Shown piece after piece: positions 25,673-38,114 of a DNA stretch of 64,000 nt. The DNA comes from Neodontobutis hainanensis (lineage: Eukaryota; Chordata; Actinopteri; Gobiiformes; Odontobutidae): assembly GCA_024349245.1 (NCBI GenBank), contig JALDNG010000007.1, positions 297,501 to 361,500 of the forward strand, written 5' to 3'. Both the position numbers and the translations under genes were made by a program. Within the stretch, counting starts at the first letter, position 1, and each line of letters begins with the position of its first letter. Under the pieces are notes generated by a model. The model saw nothing but the letters and a program-made list of their open reading frames with translations, had not been told where the DNA came from and made no database searches.

Positions 25673-26113
25673 ACTTGCTTGTGTGTTCACTGTGCTTTGT
25701 ATGAGTTGGTGCGCACTGTCTGTCGGGATGAGGCGGCCCTCTCAGCCATGTCAGGGACTGCTTCGTCGAGGGTGGCAGCCGGGGAAAATGATGATGATGA
25801 AATTAAAATTCTGCACCCGGCAGAAGGGGCTGCCACGATTTCACTGGCGGCTGTGCGCATCGATCTGTTCCAGCATTTGACTTTCAACCATGACAAAACT
25901 GTGGGCAAATTAATTGTTCTCCAGGATATTAGGCATCAGAGTCCATTAATCCTCTCTGGAGCTCCACGCCACATGAATACTAATCGTCTTTCCAGGCAGC
26001 CGTCTCATCCCTCGCTAGCACTCCTTCACTGCCGAGCTTTTATTTTTCTTACTCACCCCTTATTCTTTACAAATATTCTTTCTGGCATTTTCCTTTACTT
26101 TTCACCACAATAA
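25673..26113. promoter_or_regulatory. candidate conserved element; frames open on both strands
   Basis: Two plus-strand frames and one minus-strand frame stay open together over 25690-25880. One plus frame opens after a TGA at 25670-25672 and continues to 26113. The sequence is complex and GC-richer than its flanks, with an acidic stretch encoded by gatgatgatga. The translation around 25850-25970 (VRIDLFQHLTFNHDK...) matches no family I know. A pyrimidine-rich tract ending in tgtag lies at 25651, but that TGA separates it from the main frame. A conserved regulatory element is the likelier reading. A coding exon is the alternative. Confidence 0.3.
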
Positions 26114-27506
26114 TGCACATTTCTGTCTTTAGATTTTATCTTTCAAAAACTGAAAAAGGGCTAACACATTTGCGAGCCGCCCTCGATTCAAATGCTGTCA
26201 CAGAAATTGACATCTCTCTATCATCAATCAAAATGTATTAACTGCAAACCGATCCATGCCTTGATGTCAAGTCCCGCCTACTGCACTGTGAATGGTTCGT
26301 CCGGTACGTCTTGCATGTAATTGGCTGTATTGTGAACTTTGGCTGTAATCGACGCAAAATGAGATTCACTGTGGAAAAACAAGTTGTTTCTTACAAAAAG
26401 AAGTTTATGCCATGGTTTCGGCTGACATGAAGTCATTTTAGTTTTTATGTACGCCCCTGCATATACAGTAACAACATGGCTAAAGGAATAGCTTTTAATT
26501 TGCACTACTCTTTCTGTATATTCCATGTACATTACTCTGCCCAGATAAGATTGTATTAATGGCACAACAGTCGGTGTGGCATTTGAGAAAGAGAGAAAAA
26601 AAATAGCCCCAACACCAATTATGTAAGATATTAACACATTAGTCAATGCAAGGCCTAATTGGATGGCGGCCCTGTGCACCATGACAACAATCACTTAGGC
26701 CCTGTTTATCTCGTAATTGATAGTCTGGAGCTCCAGCAGCAGAGGCATCAAAAATTCATCCAGCACTGTGCGGACTAGCCCTTCCTCTCAGACCACACAT
26801 TGATTGCTTTTTATTTTCCTGCCTCTAACCAGGGTAATTTTTGAGTTTTGGGACGAGCCTGTGATATTGACTGTTTTGATAGATGGCCAGTGGGCTGTGG
26901 CAGTAATAGTGTAAGTTATCAGACATTCACTCATGCGGGGTCATGGGTCCAGACACAATATATTCACAGTCTTTGCCTATTGACAAACCATCTCAGGTAT
27001 TGGCTATGCCCCATAATAAATATGTATGCTGCAAATGTTTCTCCAAGGCACAAATAATATGTTTTAAATGTTTTGTTGAACCAGCAGCCAGACAGGAGTC
27101 ATCAAAACTAATTTGAAAAGGCATTAAAAGGACTAATCAATGAAACTGAAGAAAAATTATTGAGATTGCCTCAAATAACATTTGCACTTCTTTATGCTTG
27201 CTTTATATTTTAAAATAGACATACACCTTCAAATACTCATTTATATTTGCCTTGACTATTCATTATTTTGCCCCTTGACATGGATTCAGTTCAAGAGAAG
27301 ATATTCATGAACAGAATTTTAATACATGTATTACAAATAATGTATATTTGTTAAAATACGCTTTAAATAATAATTTCAGAAGGTACTGGATGGGAGACCT
27401 TTCAATAATAAAGCATGGCTCTCTGACAGAAACAATATGTATTAAATAAATGTTTTAAATAAAAGAATTGTGAATATGCTGAGAAATACTGTATATATGT
27501 GTACTA
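26114..27506. other. unique non-coding stretch, regulatory-looking
   Basis: Contains complex segments near 26270-26380 and 26640-26780 with TAATTG/TAATTA cores. No gene or element recognised. The minus-strand frame at 26278-26694 (138 codons) has no recognisable domain. Confidence 0.4.
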
Positions 27507-27572
27507 TCCATTCATTCATTTACTCCTGCTTATTCACGTTAGGGGTCGCGGGTGACTGGAGACTCTCCCTAT
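27507..27572 (-). repeat. 3' end fragment of a teleost SINE, minus strand
   Basis: ccattcattcatttactcct, tgcttattcacgttaggggt and cgcgggtgactggag are the reverse complement of the family's 3' end (gacccctaacaggac...aatgaatgg), as seen at 59780-59817. Only the terminal 60-odd bases remain. Confidence 0.7.
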
Positions 27573-27889
27573 ACTATACATACATACTGTCCAAAGTTAC
27601 CTCAGCCATTTCAAAAAGAAGATCGTTGTAGTCATACTCACAAATTATTAGCGGTGCAGTGGTTGTATAATAATAAGTTGACCATTATACTAGTTATCCA
27701 GAACTACTTAATGACAGTCAAAGAGTACAAGGTGGACTAGGAGTCACAGGAGCATGGTGTAAGAATAAAAGGGTAAGCAAGAGACGAGGTGTGGGGGGTG
27801 TGGGGGGAATGGCACATGGAGAAGAGTAACGGTAAGGAGGTAGGAGCACGAGAGCGGGTCCCTTGTGGGCACTTCCTGGCTAAATCTCT
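27573..27889. other. unique non-coding stretch
   Basis: A G-rich patch at 27793-27807 has two G6 runs. Nothing else recognised. Confidence 0.5.
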
Positions 27890-28090
27890 GCTCTGCTCTA
27901 TGGCTGCCTCGCCTCTCTTCTCGGGCTAATTAATTGGGCTGGGGAATCAACTCTCTCATCTTAAATCTGCTCCCTAATTGAGCAGTCCTTTCTGCCAACA
28001 TTAGACAGCTCAGCGTGCGTCTTCCGCATGATTTGGAGCTAAACGCACTGTCACTTTATTACCCACCACATAACTTGTAAAGGACTATTA
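27890..28090. promoter_or_regulatory. candidate conserved non-coding element
   Basis: Contains TAATTAATTG at 27927-27936, a paired homeodomain-type site, then ccctaattgagcag and a CpG-bearing block (cagcgtgcgtcttccgcatg). Complex and repeat-free. Function inferred. Confidence 0.3.
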
Positions 28091-30459
28091 CACCAATCAG
28101 ATAGTCGCTACAATTAGCATGTTGCCATTTTCAACAGTCATTTAGGTAAATCATATCTCTACTTAAGGTGTGGATGAAATAAAAATAAAGGGACACTATA
28201 CAGCAGTAGGTCTTAAATTCAGGCATTACCAAAAAAGAACAAATCTAAATCATTGCATTGGTGTGCAGGTAACAGCTCGTGCTCATGTCATTTCATTTCA
28301 CTGCACAACTTGAGCTCAATTCAGGAAGATAATCAGGAAAATAATGGCTGGCAAATATAGCTGACAATGAAATCTGGTTCTAGTTACGAAAAAATCCCAC
28401 CCAGTTCTTCGCTAGTTTCCATATTTTTAAATGGTTGCACAAACAGTTTTAGTCGTTTTCTGTCTCTCACAACCCTTCTTTGATTCCTTGTCGGAATGGG
28501 AGTGTGATGTCATTGTTCCCCTGGGATTTTCAGCGTTACTGGGATGAGGTTGCAAGGGTCAACACAGCCTTGAATTCATCCTGCTCCTTCCCCCTCTGCT
28601 ACCGTCACTTTAACACTACCTTTTCTTTTTTTTCTTTTTTTTTTTTTAGACATATGCTTTTCATAATTCCTTCCATCCCCCTACTCCACTCACCTGGATT
28701 GGATTCAAAACTTGTAGACCAAATTCTTGTATTGCTGGAACTTTCTCTGTTTAACTTTGTCTGGAAGTGTTGATCTTAGCAGGTGTACTATATGTGCATC
28801 CACCTCCTGTCTTGAACTGCTGACCAGGGAGGCGTGCCAGAGTAAAGTAATACTATATTTCATGCTGATTATTTTCCAATGTGCAAAAAACAATCTGTCA
28901 AGGAGCTGGCCTACAATGACACTGATGCAAACATCTGGTATAAATATGAATGTATGCAAAAAAAAAAACAAAAAAAAAACTTGTCTGTTACTTCCATTAC
29001 GTCTATGGACATATTTTGTACAATATGGTGAAAGCGTTATCAACACAATCCACTGCAGAGTCTTGATTTCATTTTAACATAAATATCTAATCATAGCCCA
29101 GGGAAGCAAAACACTTCCTGAATTAGAAAACAGATCATAAGAACAATGTCCATTTTGAATCTGATGTACAGACAATGTTCACAAAGATCCCAAAATACGG
29201 ATACTATGCATTAATGCTGTATCTTCAGAAACTTGTCATTTTGTGGGACACCTGTCTTTTTGATCCACTCAACAAAACATTGGTGAGAGTAAACATGACT
29301 TTTGACACAAGGGAGACACAGCGGTGAGCTCATAGTGTGATTATCCTTTACTCTAGCCGTAGAACTTGAATTGTCCAGAAGCACCTGGTCCACCCCCTCC
29401 ATCTTTTGACTAGATCTCCTTGCCCTGGTGCAGGTCCTTGCGTTAGGGCAGGGCAGCCTTAGGGTTTGAGGATCCCAGCTGTGTAAATGTTTTCAGTTGC
29501 TGTGCGACTAGAGCGGGGTCCTTCTATTTGATCCGATGCCAAGACAAGCCCAGCCTCGGTTGTTCTTGGCAGCTGCTGGGGACAAAAGAATGTCAGCATG
29601 ACTTTAAAAATATGATGGTTTGTAATTTGGACCACAGAGTGAAAACTGAGCCGCTGGTACAGTTTGTGATCATCTAATTATGCCCTCCCTCTCTTCCCAT
29701 GATTCCCCTGCAGAAAGCTAACCCCTTCTTTCATTTTTAACCAGGAATGAGCCATAAAGCTGCTTTGTGCCATGTGAATTATTTTTGTGTATTCATAATT
29801 GCTTTGTGCCCTTCTGTAATACATGCCCCATGTTTACCCTCACTGCTCCTTCATGGAGGTACACGTCTTTATTTACATGTTTCAATGTGCAGTATGCACA
29901 AAGCATAAAAAAAACAACACCTCACAATTATAACTGCTGCCTTGTTGTATTTTAAGGCCACAGAATGAAAGCTGTGGGTTATTAAAGTGGTCTCCATCTT
30001 TGTATCTTGAATCATGTCATGACATGAATCTTGTCAAACTCTTACTCTTATATTATTGATTTTCCACAAAAAGACAATTCCTTATCCAGCTTTACGATTT
30101 ATGTTTGAATAATACGATTTAAATCATGTTATGGACTTTTGTAATAAGCCTGTGAGCCCCTATGGAAATATGGCCACTGTATAAACAATGTATTGTCTAC
30201 ACAAGGGAGATCAGAATGGAATTTGTGTTCATTTACATGTATTTGTCTGGGCTTCTGTAAATGTGCCAGGTTGTCTGTGCCAGTATCAGTGGGGGGCATT
30301 TTCTCCCACACAAGTTGATATGAAGTACTGAGCAAATCCCTAAGCTCAAAGCTCAAGCATAGATGTGTCAAATATTTAACAAATGAATGAGTTTTTAATC
30401 TGGGGCTCAGGGGAATGGGGCTTCATGATAAGGTTTTTTTTTTTGTTGTTTTCTGTTCA
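28091..30459. other. unique non-coding stretch
   Basis: T-rich tract at 28622-28649, A-rich tract at about 28959-28979, and a 16-bp perfect palindrome at 30012-30027 (TCATGTCATGACATGA). No gene support. Confidence 0.5.
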
Positions 30460-30990
30460 TTAGCATAATTTCTCTGGAGTACATGTGCAGATTGCGCCAG
30501 CTTTGTTTAGGATCCCCACTGAGATCTGAAATGGAGGCAAAGGAATCATAAGTAAAACCTCAGTGATGTTTTAGGAGCCTTAGAGCATGAGTAAAGGCAA
30601 TGGTTGCCAGAAACAGGCCCTATTGTTTCTTGGGCTGATCATCTTTGTCCTTAATTGGGTTAATTAAAAGAGTTGTTGTTTTTTTTCTTTTCTCCTAATT
30701 TAATTGTTGTGTTGCCCCATATCCAGTCACACTGTGTGTGGACATGGTGCCAATCAACCAGGAACTGCAACTTCATCTAATAAAGGCTGGATGGAGGATT
30801 ACAAATGTTGGACCACCTCTAATCAGAGGGCTATTGAAAATCCAACTCAGCAGGAAACAAATTATTCATTAGGCTTGCACACCAACTTAATGCACACAAC
30901 TATTTCAGTTCAAAATAGAAAGCCTAATGGCATGAGGGCCCTAAGATTAAATGTATTGTTTCAGTCTCAAGGCTCAATAAACTCTTACTT
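30460..30990. promoter_or_regulatory. candidate conserved non-coding element
   Basis: Long complex stretch with cattagcataattt, ctttgtcc (SOX/TCF-like) and the double homeodomain-type segment TTAATTGGGTTAATTAAAAG at 30651-30670, followed by further TAAT and ATTA cores. No repeat signature. Inference from texture. Confidence 0.3.
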
Positions 30991-31621
30991 ACTAAGCTGT
31001 TGAAAAAAGTTGTCAGATTTCTGAAAAGAACCATGCTATTATTTCTGACAGTCAGGTCTGACAAGCAGGATAAAGATGACTTATAGTATGCCCTGTGTCT
31101 TTAATATTATGCTTTTTGCTCCATTAATGCATGCTCTCACAACAACAGATGCAGATTAGGCTACAATACAGACCTTATATTCACTACAGATTTATTAAAA
31201 GTGTGTTCAATGATTTTGAGGTCACTGGGGTCAGAAAACGAGGGGCTGGTAGAGTGAGTGACCACAGATACAGTAAACAAAGTCAGACTTTATTTTAAGT
31301 TGCAGAGAATGGCTGGCATCTGGTGTCAGCTTGAAGACCTTTATGCAAGTCCATCTCACGCTTTAATGAGGCAATGGAAAGCGTGCAGGCCAGCACATCA
31401 ATAGAAAACAGTGCCCTGAAAATACCAACTAAGGCAATACAAGCAAATGGGTAATTTTAGAATCATGTTTTATACGACTAGCCCTCCCCATTCATGCGTG
31501 TATAGAATGAGTGAGAGAAAATGTGCATGTGGAAGTATATAAACGCACATTTGTGTGTGCACATGTGTGAATTCTTCTATAAACCTGGCAGAGTGTAGGC
31601 TGCCACAGACATCAGCACTAC
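30991..31621. other. unique non-coding stretch
   Basis: No gene or repeat recognised. It leads into the octamer cluster at 31622. Confidence 0.45.
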
Positions 31622-31672
31622 ATTTGCATATTCATGGCTCAATTTGCACTTGGCTATGCAAATGTATGCAAA
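31622..31672. promoter_or_regulatory. POU/octamer motif cluster A
   Basis: ATTTGCAT (31622-31629) is followed after 25 bp by TATGCAAATGTATGCAAA (31655-31672), which contains the octamer ATGCAAAT and a second ATGCAAA. These are consensus POU-domain sites, in inverted and direct orientation. The same arrangement with an identical 18-bp core occurs at 49885-49939. Confidence 0.5.
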
Positions 31673-32589
31673 CATCGTTTCAGAACATTTCAAAAATAGA
31701 AACCAGCATTCCAAACGACGTTGTGCCTCTTAATATGCAGCCACACAAGAAAAAGGGGGAAATCGAATAGGCCAAGTACGGACTGAATATCTGATATGAA
31801 AGAGGGAGCTGTGCTGCAAGCCTCTACAAACAGGTTACACTGGGATAAGCCCGTTGCCGGTGTAATTGTGCTGCATGTTGTAATGTTGTGATTAAATGTT
31901 GTATATTCAATTTCTATGTGTATTGTATTTTTGAAGACCCATAATGGGAAAATTAAGATATTCTTTTTGTATAACCTGAGGCATCTTTAGTGAGATAATT
32001 AGACTTGAATGCAAACAATTTCAATGCAGATACTTTTTAGACTGAAATAACAACATTATTTAAGCCACATGTCTGTTTGTATAAAACAATCACTGAATCC
32101 TCATTCTTCATGGATCATAAAGTTTTTTTATGATCACTAAATAGCTCTTCCTCAGAAGCCCAGGATTGTCTGTCCTTTGGCTCAGAGTGGAGAAACTTTT
32201 TCTAGACAGATGAATAGAAAGGGAAGAGTTCAGTCAAATCTACTTTTGCTTAAATCCTATTCATCTGCTGGGCACAAGGCAGGGTAAGCTGTTCCCCTGG
32301 CACTGGGTCTGTCTGAGGGGCCACGATGGGCCCCACAGAGCTTTATCTCTCCTCCCTCTGCTCTTCGGGATAAACGACTCCACATGAAGCCCTAATCCCC
32401 CACTTCACCCTACCTTCCTTTCCTCTGCATCTTCCCTCCTTTCCCTCCCTTCCCGTGCCACGTAAATGGCAGTTATTGGCCTGTAGAGACATTGCTCTTT
32501 CCTCAATGTGAAACAAAGTGTTCACCCAGGAGAAGCTTGTTAAACCCTTACCACAGTGTGAGCCTGCTTCTCCTGTTTTGCAAAATGTG
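31673..32589. other. unique non-coding stretch
   Basis: A short inverted repeat lies at 32113-32135 (gatcataaa/tttatgatc, 9-bp stem, 5-base loop). A C/T-rich strip runs at 32340-32460. No gene support. Confidence 0.5.
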
Positions 32590-33440
32590 TTAATTTCATG
32601 ACACTAAAGCCAGCAGTAAAAGCAAAGCCCCGGCTAATTAGCCAGTGGTGTGAGGTGAGTGGCGAGGAGTGGGCATGCCACCACTTGAAGCGCCTTAATC
32701 ACTGTTTACGAGTGAGCTCAGCAGGGTTTTGGCTCTGGTTTCTCTTCACCTTCCTTGTTAGACCTGATTTACTCCACTCCCCCTGTTGTATTATTTTGCT
32801 CATAGCTGTCTTAGCTATTCTTTCCACAACATTACAAAATACAGTAAGCAAGCTAGACTTAATCCTGTGAGCTGTAATTAGTCTTACAGAGAATCATTTG
32901 TGCGAAATGTCACTGCTCTGCATTAGAAATTATTCTTTGTTTGTTTTTCAGGACATGAGCAACAAATGCTGCTGAAAATAGTTTAACTACCCAGTAAAGC
33001 ATTGAGATTTCCTTCAGGAGGTTTATTTAAAGGGTGTCCCTTAATGGCGCTGCTTCTCCTAAGTGGCTACAAGCCTCATTTGGCTTTGTTGGGCTGGTAC
33101 AATGCGGGTGGGGTTTACCAGTGAGAGGTAAGTGCATTACCATTCATGGAGAGAAGGAAAAGGTGGCTGTGGCGCAAAAAAGTGGTGCTGCCTCTTTAAG
33201 ATGGGTTTAAGTGATCAAAATTTCATGCAAGGCTGCAATTGGTGGTATAATGTTGCGCTTTAAGAGAGTTGCCTAATGACTGCCATGTGTGGACAGTGGG
33301 TTTTGGAAGGGGATTTAGTAGAGGCACTGGCTGGGGGCTGGAGACTTGGCCAGACTCTAGAGTAGACTGGTGAGGTCTAGGGGCTGGGGGGCTTGGAAAG
33401 CTGAGCGCAGAGGAGTCTCACGGAGGGGCTCAGAAAAGGC
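32590..33440. promoter_or_regulatory. candidate conserved non-coding block
   Basis: Complex and repeat-free. Contains ggctaattagccag at about 32632, ccaccacttgaagcgcc (NKX-like CACTTGA) at about 32679, cctctttaagatggg and gcgctttaagagag, then a G-rich end (33290-33400). It may be one or several elements. Function inferred. Confidence 0.3.
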
Positions 33441-34446
33441 CAGCCATATGAGATTACAGCATACCTAAGAAATGTGCTCGTCGGGAAAGTTTGTGTATTT
33501 TGGGAAGTGCTCCAAATTTTCCACAGACAGCTTTTTATTTCTTGGGTTATCTCACTCTCCCCCGCCTTTGCTGTCTTCGTAGTTTGAACTAATTGCGTGG
33601 CGTAGCGCCCGCTGAGTCAATATGTGAAAGTCTGCCCCTTCCACTTTTTCCTCCCTCACTTCTTTTTCCAAACATTCACTGATAGTATGTGTATTTTCAA
33701 ATGAAAAGGATAACATGTCTGTATATTTTTCAAGTGCACGGGTTCAGGGTTCTTTTATGTAGCTTTAATTTAAAAAGGATGACATTTTGGAGCAAAGCAA
33801 CCAATGTTTCCAGTTTGTGGCTGAGGCAGAAACAGGGCTGTAGAGAGATCCACTCTTCTGCCTCATGCGCCATTGGTGTGTTGAGAAAATAAACACATGA
33901 CATTAAGATGTTTGATTAAACTTTAGCGATTGTTCATCGGCTGTTATTTAAGTGATTCTATTATTTATTGTTAATTGATGTTCATAATTTTTGCAGGCAT
34001 TATATAAAATCAAGTCTTTCCACCAATAAAGCAAAGGCTACAATTAGTTGAACTTTAAATGAAACATCCTCTTACATTAAATGCCATATTCTCATTGGAG
34101 CTGTACTTACAATCCTAACTGCTGTGTTGGACTCTGAGGCCTGACGAAACTGACACAACTGCAGTCACGGGACTCAATGCACAAATTTTATATCTGTGAT
34201 AATTGCCTGGCTTGACAGCATCTCAGCACCTTCTTTTACAGCAGATTCAGGTACATTAGTCCCGTCTGAAGAGTAATACCAAAGTCTTTAATGCGTGGGA
34301 GGGCTAGTGTGCACAAGACATTAAGGGTCATGGAGACTGGAAGTGGCAGTGCTTACTGCCAGTCCATTGTGTAAGAAGTCAGAAGTCCATCATTCTTAAT
34401 TACATTGACTGTCATTATGTAAATGTACATCTAAATATGCCTTTCT
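33441..34446. other. unique non-coding stretch
   Basis: No gene support. A small inverted repeat (TGGCAGT/ACTGCCA, 34344-34361, 4-base loop) is visible. The part from 34050 to 34370 is complex and may be regulatory. Confidence 0.45.
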
Positions 34447-34500
34447 GGGGGAGTTTGCATGTTCTCCCCATAATGGGGGTAGGGGTTCCTCTGGTTTGAT
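34447..34500 (+). repeat. internal fragment of a teleost SINE
   Basis: gggagtttgcatgttctccc is the recognisable SINE block 'ggagtttgcatgttctcccc'. It is followed by a strongly altered version of the 'gggttttctccgggt...ccggtttcctcc' block. Same family as 59443-59817. Confidence 0.6.
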
Positions 34501-34721
34501 AACATGCTAAGCACGTGGTGGTGGCTGCCAAACAAGAAATTTCCCCACCAGTAATAATAATATTAATTCAAGTCATTGTGCCAGTAGGCTTGCAGACTTT
34601 CTTTTTCTAATGCCTCGTTGCATTTTCAACAGTGACTATTGAGGAAATGGTTGACATAGCTGAGAGGTGATGCATTATTGAGTTTTGTTAATCTTTCTTC
34701 TTTCTTTATTTTTTTTTTAAA
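34501..34721. other. short unique stretch between repeat scraps
   Basis: AT-rich sequence with nothing recognised. Confidence 0.4.
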
Positions 34722-34765
34722 GCGCTTTTCCACCTACCGTAGTAGGCACTCAAAGCGCGTCATGA
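34722..34765. repeat. degraded interspersed repeat scrap
   Basis: aaagcgcttttccacctacc and ggcactcaaagcgc match, from memory, a common teleost dispersed sequence ('aagcgctttt...ctaccg...aggcactcaaagcgc'). Ends not identifiable. Confidence 0.45.
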
Positions 34766-35314
34766 AGTAACAACATGCTTTAAAGGTTCTTGCAAGCTTC
34801 TGGATGACATTTTACTCTCTTTTTAATTTGGGCACAATTTAGTTGTGAAACAGCAACTGGAAAGATTGACATTATGCTTTTTGTCAATATTAAAAATCTA
34901 ACACTTTAAACACATCTACAAACATTAGTCTTGTGCTAAATAAAAAGGATACATGTTCCTTTATGTACAAGATACAAGTTAGTTTAAATGTTAACAGTTA
35001 ACTAACGTGACGTAGAAAGAGAGCAGACAGAGCGACCTGGTACTTATCGAGCCTGGCTCTGTTGCATGCAGCCTGCTCTCTGTCCCCTCTCCCACATAGA
35101 TACTTATCGGCTTTTAAAGGCAGCGATTCACCCGTATCACCCATCAACAGCACCTTGCTACACACATTGCCTTACCACTACAAATCCCATTACTTTTATC
35201 CTTAGCTAATACTGGGGCGCTGTTACCTCCTGTCAGGGCCCACGGCACAAACAATTTGCTTTCTTCCTCGTTCCATTTCACAGCAAGGCTTGCAGTCAAA
35301 GCAAAAGGTGAGGC
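34766..35314. other. unique non-coding stretch
   Basis: No gene or repeat recognised. Confidence 0.5.
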
Positions 35315-35376
35315 TGGTTAGGGTTAGGGTACGGCAGGGTTAGGGTAAAGGTGAGGGTAGGGCAGGGTTAGGGTAA
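35315..35376 (+). repeat. telomere-like G-rich minisatellite
   Basis: Contains ggttagggttagggt, then ggcagggttagggtaaa twice (35333-35349 and 35361-35377) at a 28-bp offset, with gtgagggtag between. TTAGGG words dominate, but the array is short and irregular. It is either an interstitial telomere-like tract or a simple minisatellite. Confidence 0.75.
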
Positions 35377-35484
35377 ACTTTGAAACTGTCACCAGAGATT
35401 GAGAAGCTTCAGGACTAAAAGTTAAATTCTGAAAGCTTTTCAATATTATTTGAGAAGCCTGGAAAACAATATTAAAGCATTAAA

Positions 35485-35502
35485 GTACATACATACATAC
35501 AT

Positions 35503-35533
<31 letters not shown>

Positions 35534-35552
35534 CACATACATACATATATAT
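35485..35552 (+). repeat. (CATA)n/(TA)n compound microsatellite
   Basis: Several tacatacatacat units run into a (TA)n and back into acatacatac. Confidence 0.93.
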
Positions 35553-36849
35553 CCCATTATGTAAAAGACAACAGTTTTGTACTCTGCCAGGATTTATTGG
35601 TGACAGATCAGATAAGACGCCCCCCCCCCCAAACGCACACTCACACTCGAGCCCATCATCCTGATGCGTCAAGGCTTGTTGTGTTCACTCTCGGCCTGAC
35701 TCCGCCTGCCTGACCTTTTTGACCTAAGAGCATTCCTTTCTGGGGTGATTGGCAGCCTATGCAAATACAACACAACCATGACTGGCAGCAAGAGCCACCC
35801 TGTGCCCTTCCCACAATGCCCCTGGCCCCTCCCCTTCAATAGACGCTGAGTTGGCGTCATTGTCCACATACAGTGACCTTTTACCTCTCCAAAGTTAACT
35901 CTTCTTGGGAACCACCCCAGAACTTTTCTGCGATCAATATTTGAATGTGCGACACGTAGGCTTGATCTCTCTGTTTCCCTCCTTCTCTTGACGCTATCAC
36001 TGCATTTTTCTTCTTCACTATCTCGTCTGTATCGCTCTCCCTGTGGCAGTTCCAGCTGCGAACACAACATAGCAGGGGGATGTTTTTAAATCCCTCTAAA
36101 CAATATTCTATTAGCATAAATTTGGTTGTGCTTCTCTGCCTTTCTGCAATGTCAAAGTCAGATCTCTTTGCTTTAAGGATTGAAAGGTAAACAGCTCTAG
36201 GTGTTGTTTGTGGGTTGGCTTTCCTTCTTGGCATGACAAGGCCTTAGGGCACACGATGCATTACATCTCTAACTGTGTCAAACCTCAGAGGGCTTGGAGG
36301 ACCCCAGCCAACCTGTGTTTTCTAATGTCACACACCAGCAGTAAGCCAAGTCAATAAAATGAACAGCTGCTGATCAAAGAAGTGACAAGGATGCTCCTGA
36401 CAGAGGGATGAAATTCAGAGTTACTTTACAATACAACACAACACATGATGCAACCCTTTGCATACATATTGTACCCTGCAGCGCTCTACGTGAGCAATAG
36501 TCAAAGAGCTTGGAGGTATTTGGATCATTAATGGATCCCACCACTGAACTGTTGTGCTGCACAACTGTACCCTGCCTGGGAATATTCCCTAATGGCCTCC
36601 ACAGACCACAAGCCTGCTCCTTTCTCCCTCCTAACCAAATCTGTTATTCCTTTTGTTCATTTGCCTTTTGTTCTTTCTCTTTATATTTTTGCTTCTATTC
36701 TTTAATTACTGTTCCCACCCAGTGAGGGCCCTGTCTCAGTGGCCCCCCATGTCCCCAGAGAAGCTGAGAGACGCGACCATGTGGCTTTTGCTGACAATAA
36801 CTTGAATGGCCACGATGGCAGGGCCACCTCTCTGAGGAGTGGGACACTA
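35553..36849. other. unique non-coding stretch
   Basis: An 11-C run lies at 35620-35630. Octamer ATGCAAAT at about 35759. Overlapping minus-strand frames at 35669-36070 and 35881-36234 are unrecognised. No gene support. Confidence 0.5.
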
Positions 36850-36914
36850 GGGGGATTGTGGGGTGTGGGGCTGGAAGGCGGAGAAGTGCGGGGGGGGGGG
36901 TAAAAAGGGGTGGG
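36850..36914 (+). other. G-rich tract, potential G-quadruplex
   Basis: G5 at 36850, G4 at 36860 and 36867, an 11-G run at 36890-36900, then G4 at 36907 and G3 at 36912. The first three tracts and the long run could fold, though the loop between 36870 and 36890 is long. Confidence 0.55.
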
Positions 36915-37689
36915 AATGATGAACACAGGGAGCCCCGGCTCAACTCTTGTTTTCAATTCTCCGTGGTTGGGAAGGAATTCTCTTTTTCCTGGGGGGTTTT
37001 TGAAAAAAGTGAAAAAAGAGTGAGAAGAAGGGAGGTCTGACGGTTTAAATCATTGAGGATAACAGGCAAACAAATACCAAATTTATGTTGGCACTTTAGC
37101 CTGGGTAATGTACTAGCAACACCCCAGAGGCCAATAAAAGCTAATGACGGAATGAATAATTTTGTCGCTCTTTGAATCTGTACTTTCAGTCAACAATATA
37201 TTAATAAATAAGAGCTTATTGCTTACTGATCTCTAAAACCCATAAATGAATGAATATTTTTGCTTTAGTTTTCCAAATAAAAAATAGCAAAATGCAGATA
37301 CAACCAGGTTAATGATAAGGATTGTGATCAGCTGTATTGTAATAACAAGCAGTTAAACTTTTTCAACTAATACTTAGCTGCAACATCAGGCAAAATGTCA
37401 AAAAATATGCACCCTGCTGTGAAAATGAAATAGTCACATCAATGCATATCTCATCCAAGCCGACAAGTTAATACTGTCTCAACCATGGCAACGGGAAGAA
37501 ATCAGTTTGGCACAATATCATAAAAAATCCAGACTAAAAAAAAAATAATTCACATCTTGTGAAGGACAGACAGTCGAGAACAACACCACCCCTTCCCACA
37601 CAACACTCAACATGATCATCCCACCCCCTCTCCCCAACATACTCTCGCTACAGTGTCTGCCAACTAGTCCATGTTCATTCCACACACAT
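36915..37689. other. unique non-coding stretch
   Basis: Purine-rich to 37040, then AT-rich unique sequence. An imperfect X-box on the minus strand is at 37480-37492. No gene support. Confidence 0.5.
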
Positions 37690-38000
37690 CTCACCAGATA
37701 ATTTCTGTTTTAATAGAATCGCTTAAAACAATTAATTACAGTCACCTTTTCTCCCCTGTACCCCTCGCTTTCCGCCCCCCCACAGTCGCACCCTCTCCCT
37801 CTTATGCTCATTCCCTTGCGTCGGTAGGCGGTAATAAAAAGGTGTTTATTGGACGATTTTCTGGAGGCCCGTTGGTTATTAACATGTAAATTAAATCATC
37901 ACAGCTGTTCCATTTTCAATCAGATGGAGTTTGAAGGAGGCGGGGCACGAGCGAGGACCCCAGTGCACTGATTTTATTACGCACACCTTCATTAGGAGCC
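37690..38000. promoter_or_regulatory. candidate conserved non-coding element
   Basis: ATTAATTA at 37731-37738, tggttattaacatgtaaatt and aaatcatcacagctgttcca (an E-box CAGCTG) lie in complex sequence with several CpGs. Repeat-free. Function inferred. Confidence 0.33.
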
Positions 38001-38075
38001 CTGCAGCCACGATCACCACCACCACAACAATCAACCTCCTGACTCACACACAACACGACACAGAGGCAGCCACTG

Positions 38076-38076
<1 letters not shown>
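38001..38076. other. short flank of microsatellite
   Basis: CAC-rich simple sequence (gatcaccaccaccacaacaa) leading into the (CA)n. Confidence 0.5.

Positions 38077-38113
<37 letters not shown>
38077..38113 (+). repeat. (CA)n microsatellite
   Basis: About 18 perfect CA units. Confidence 0.95.
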
Positions 38114-38114
<1 letters not shown>

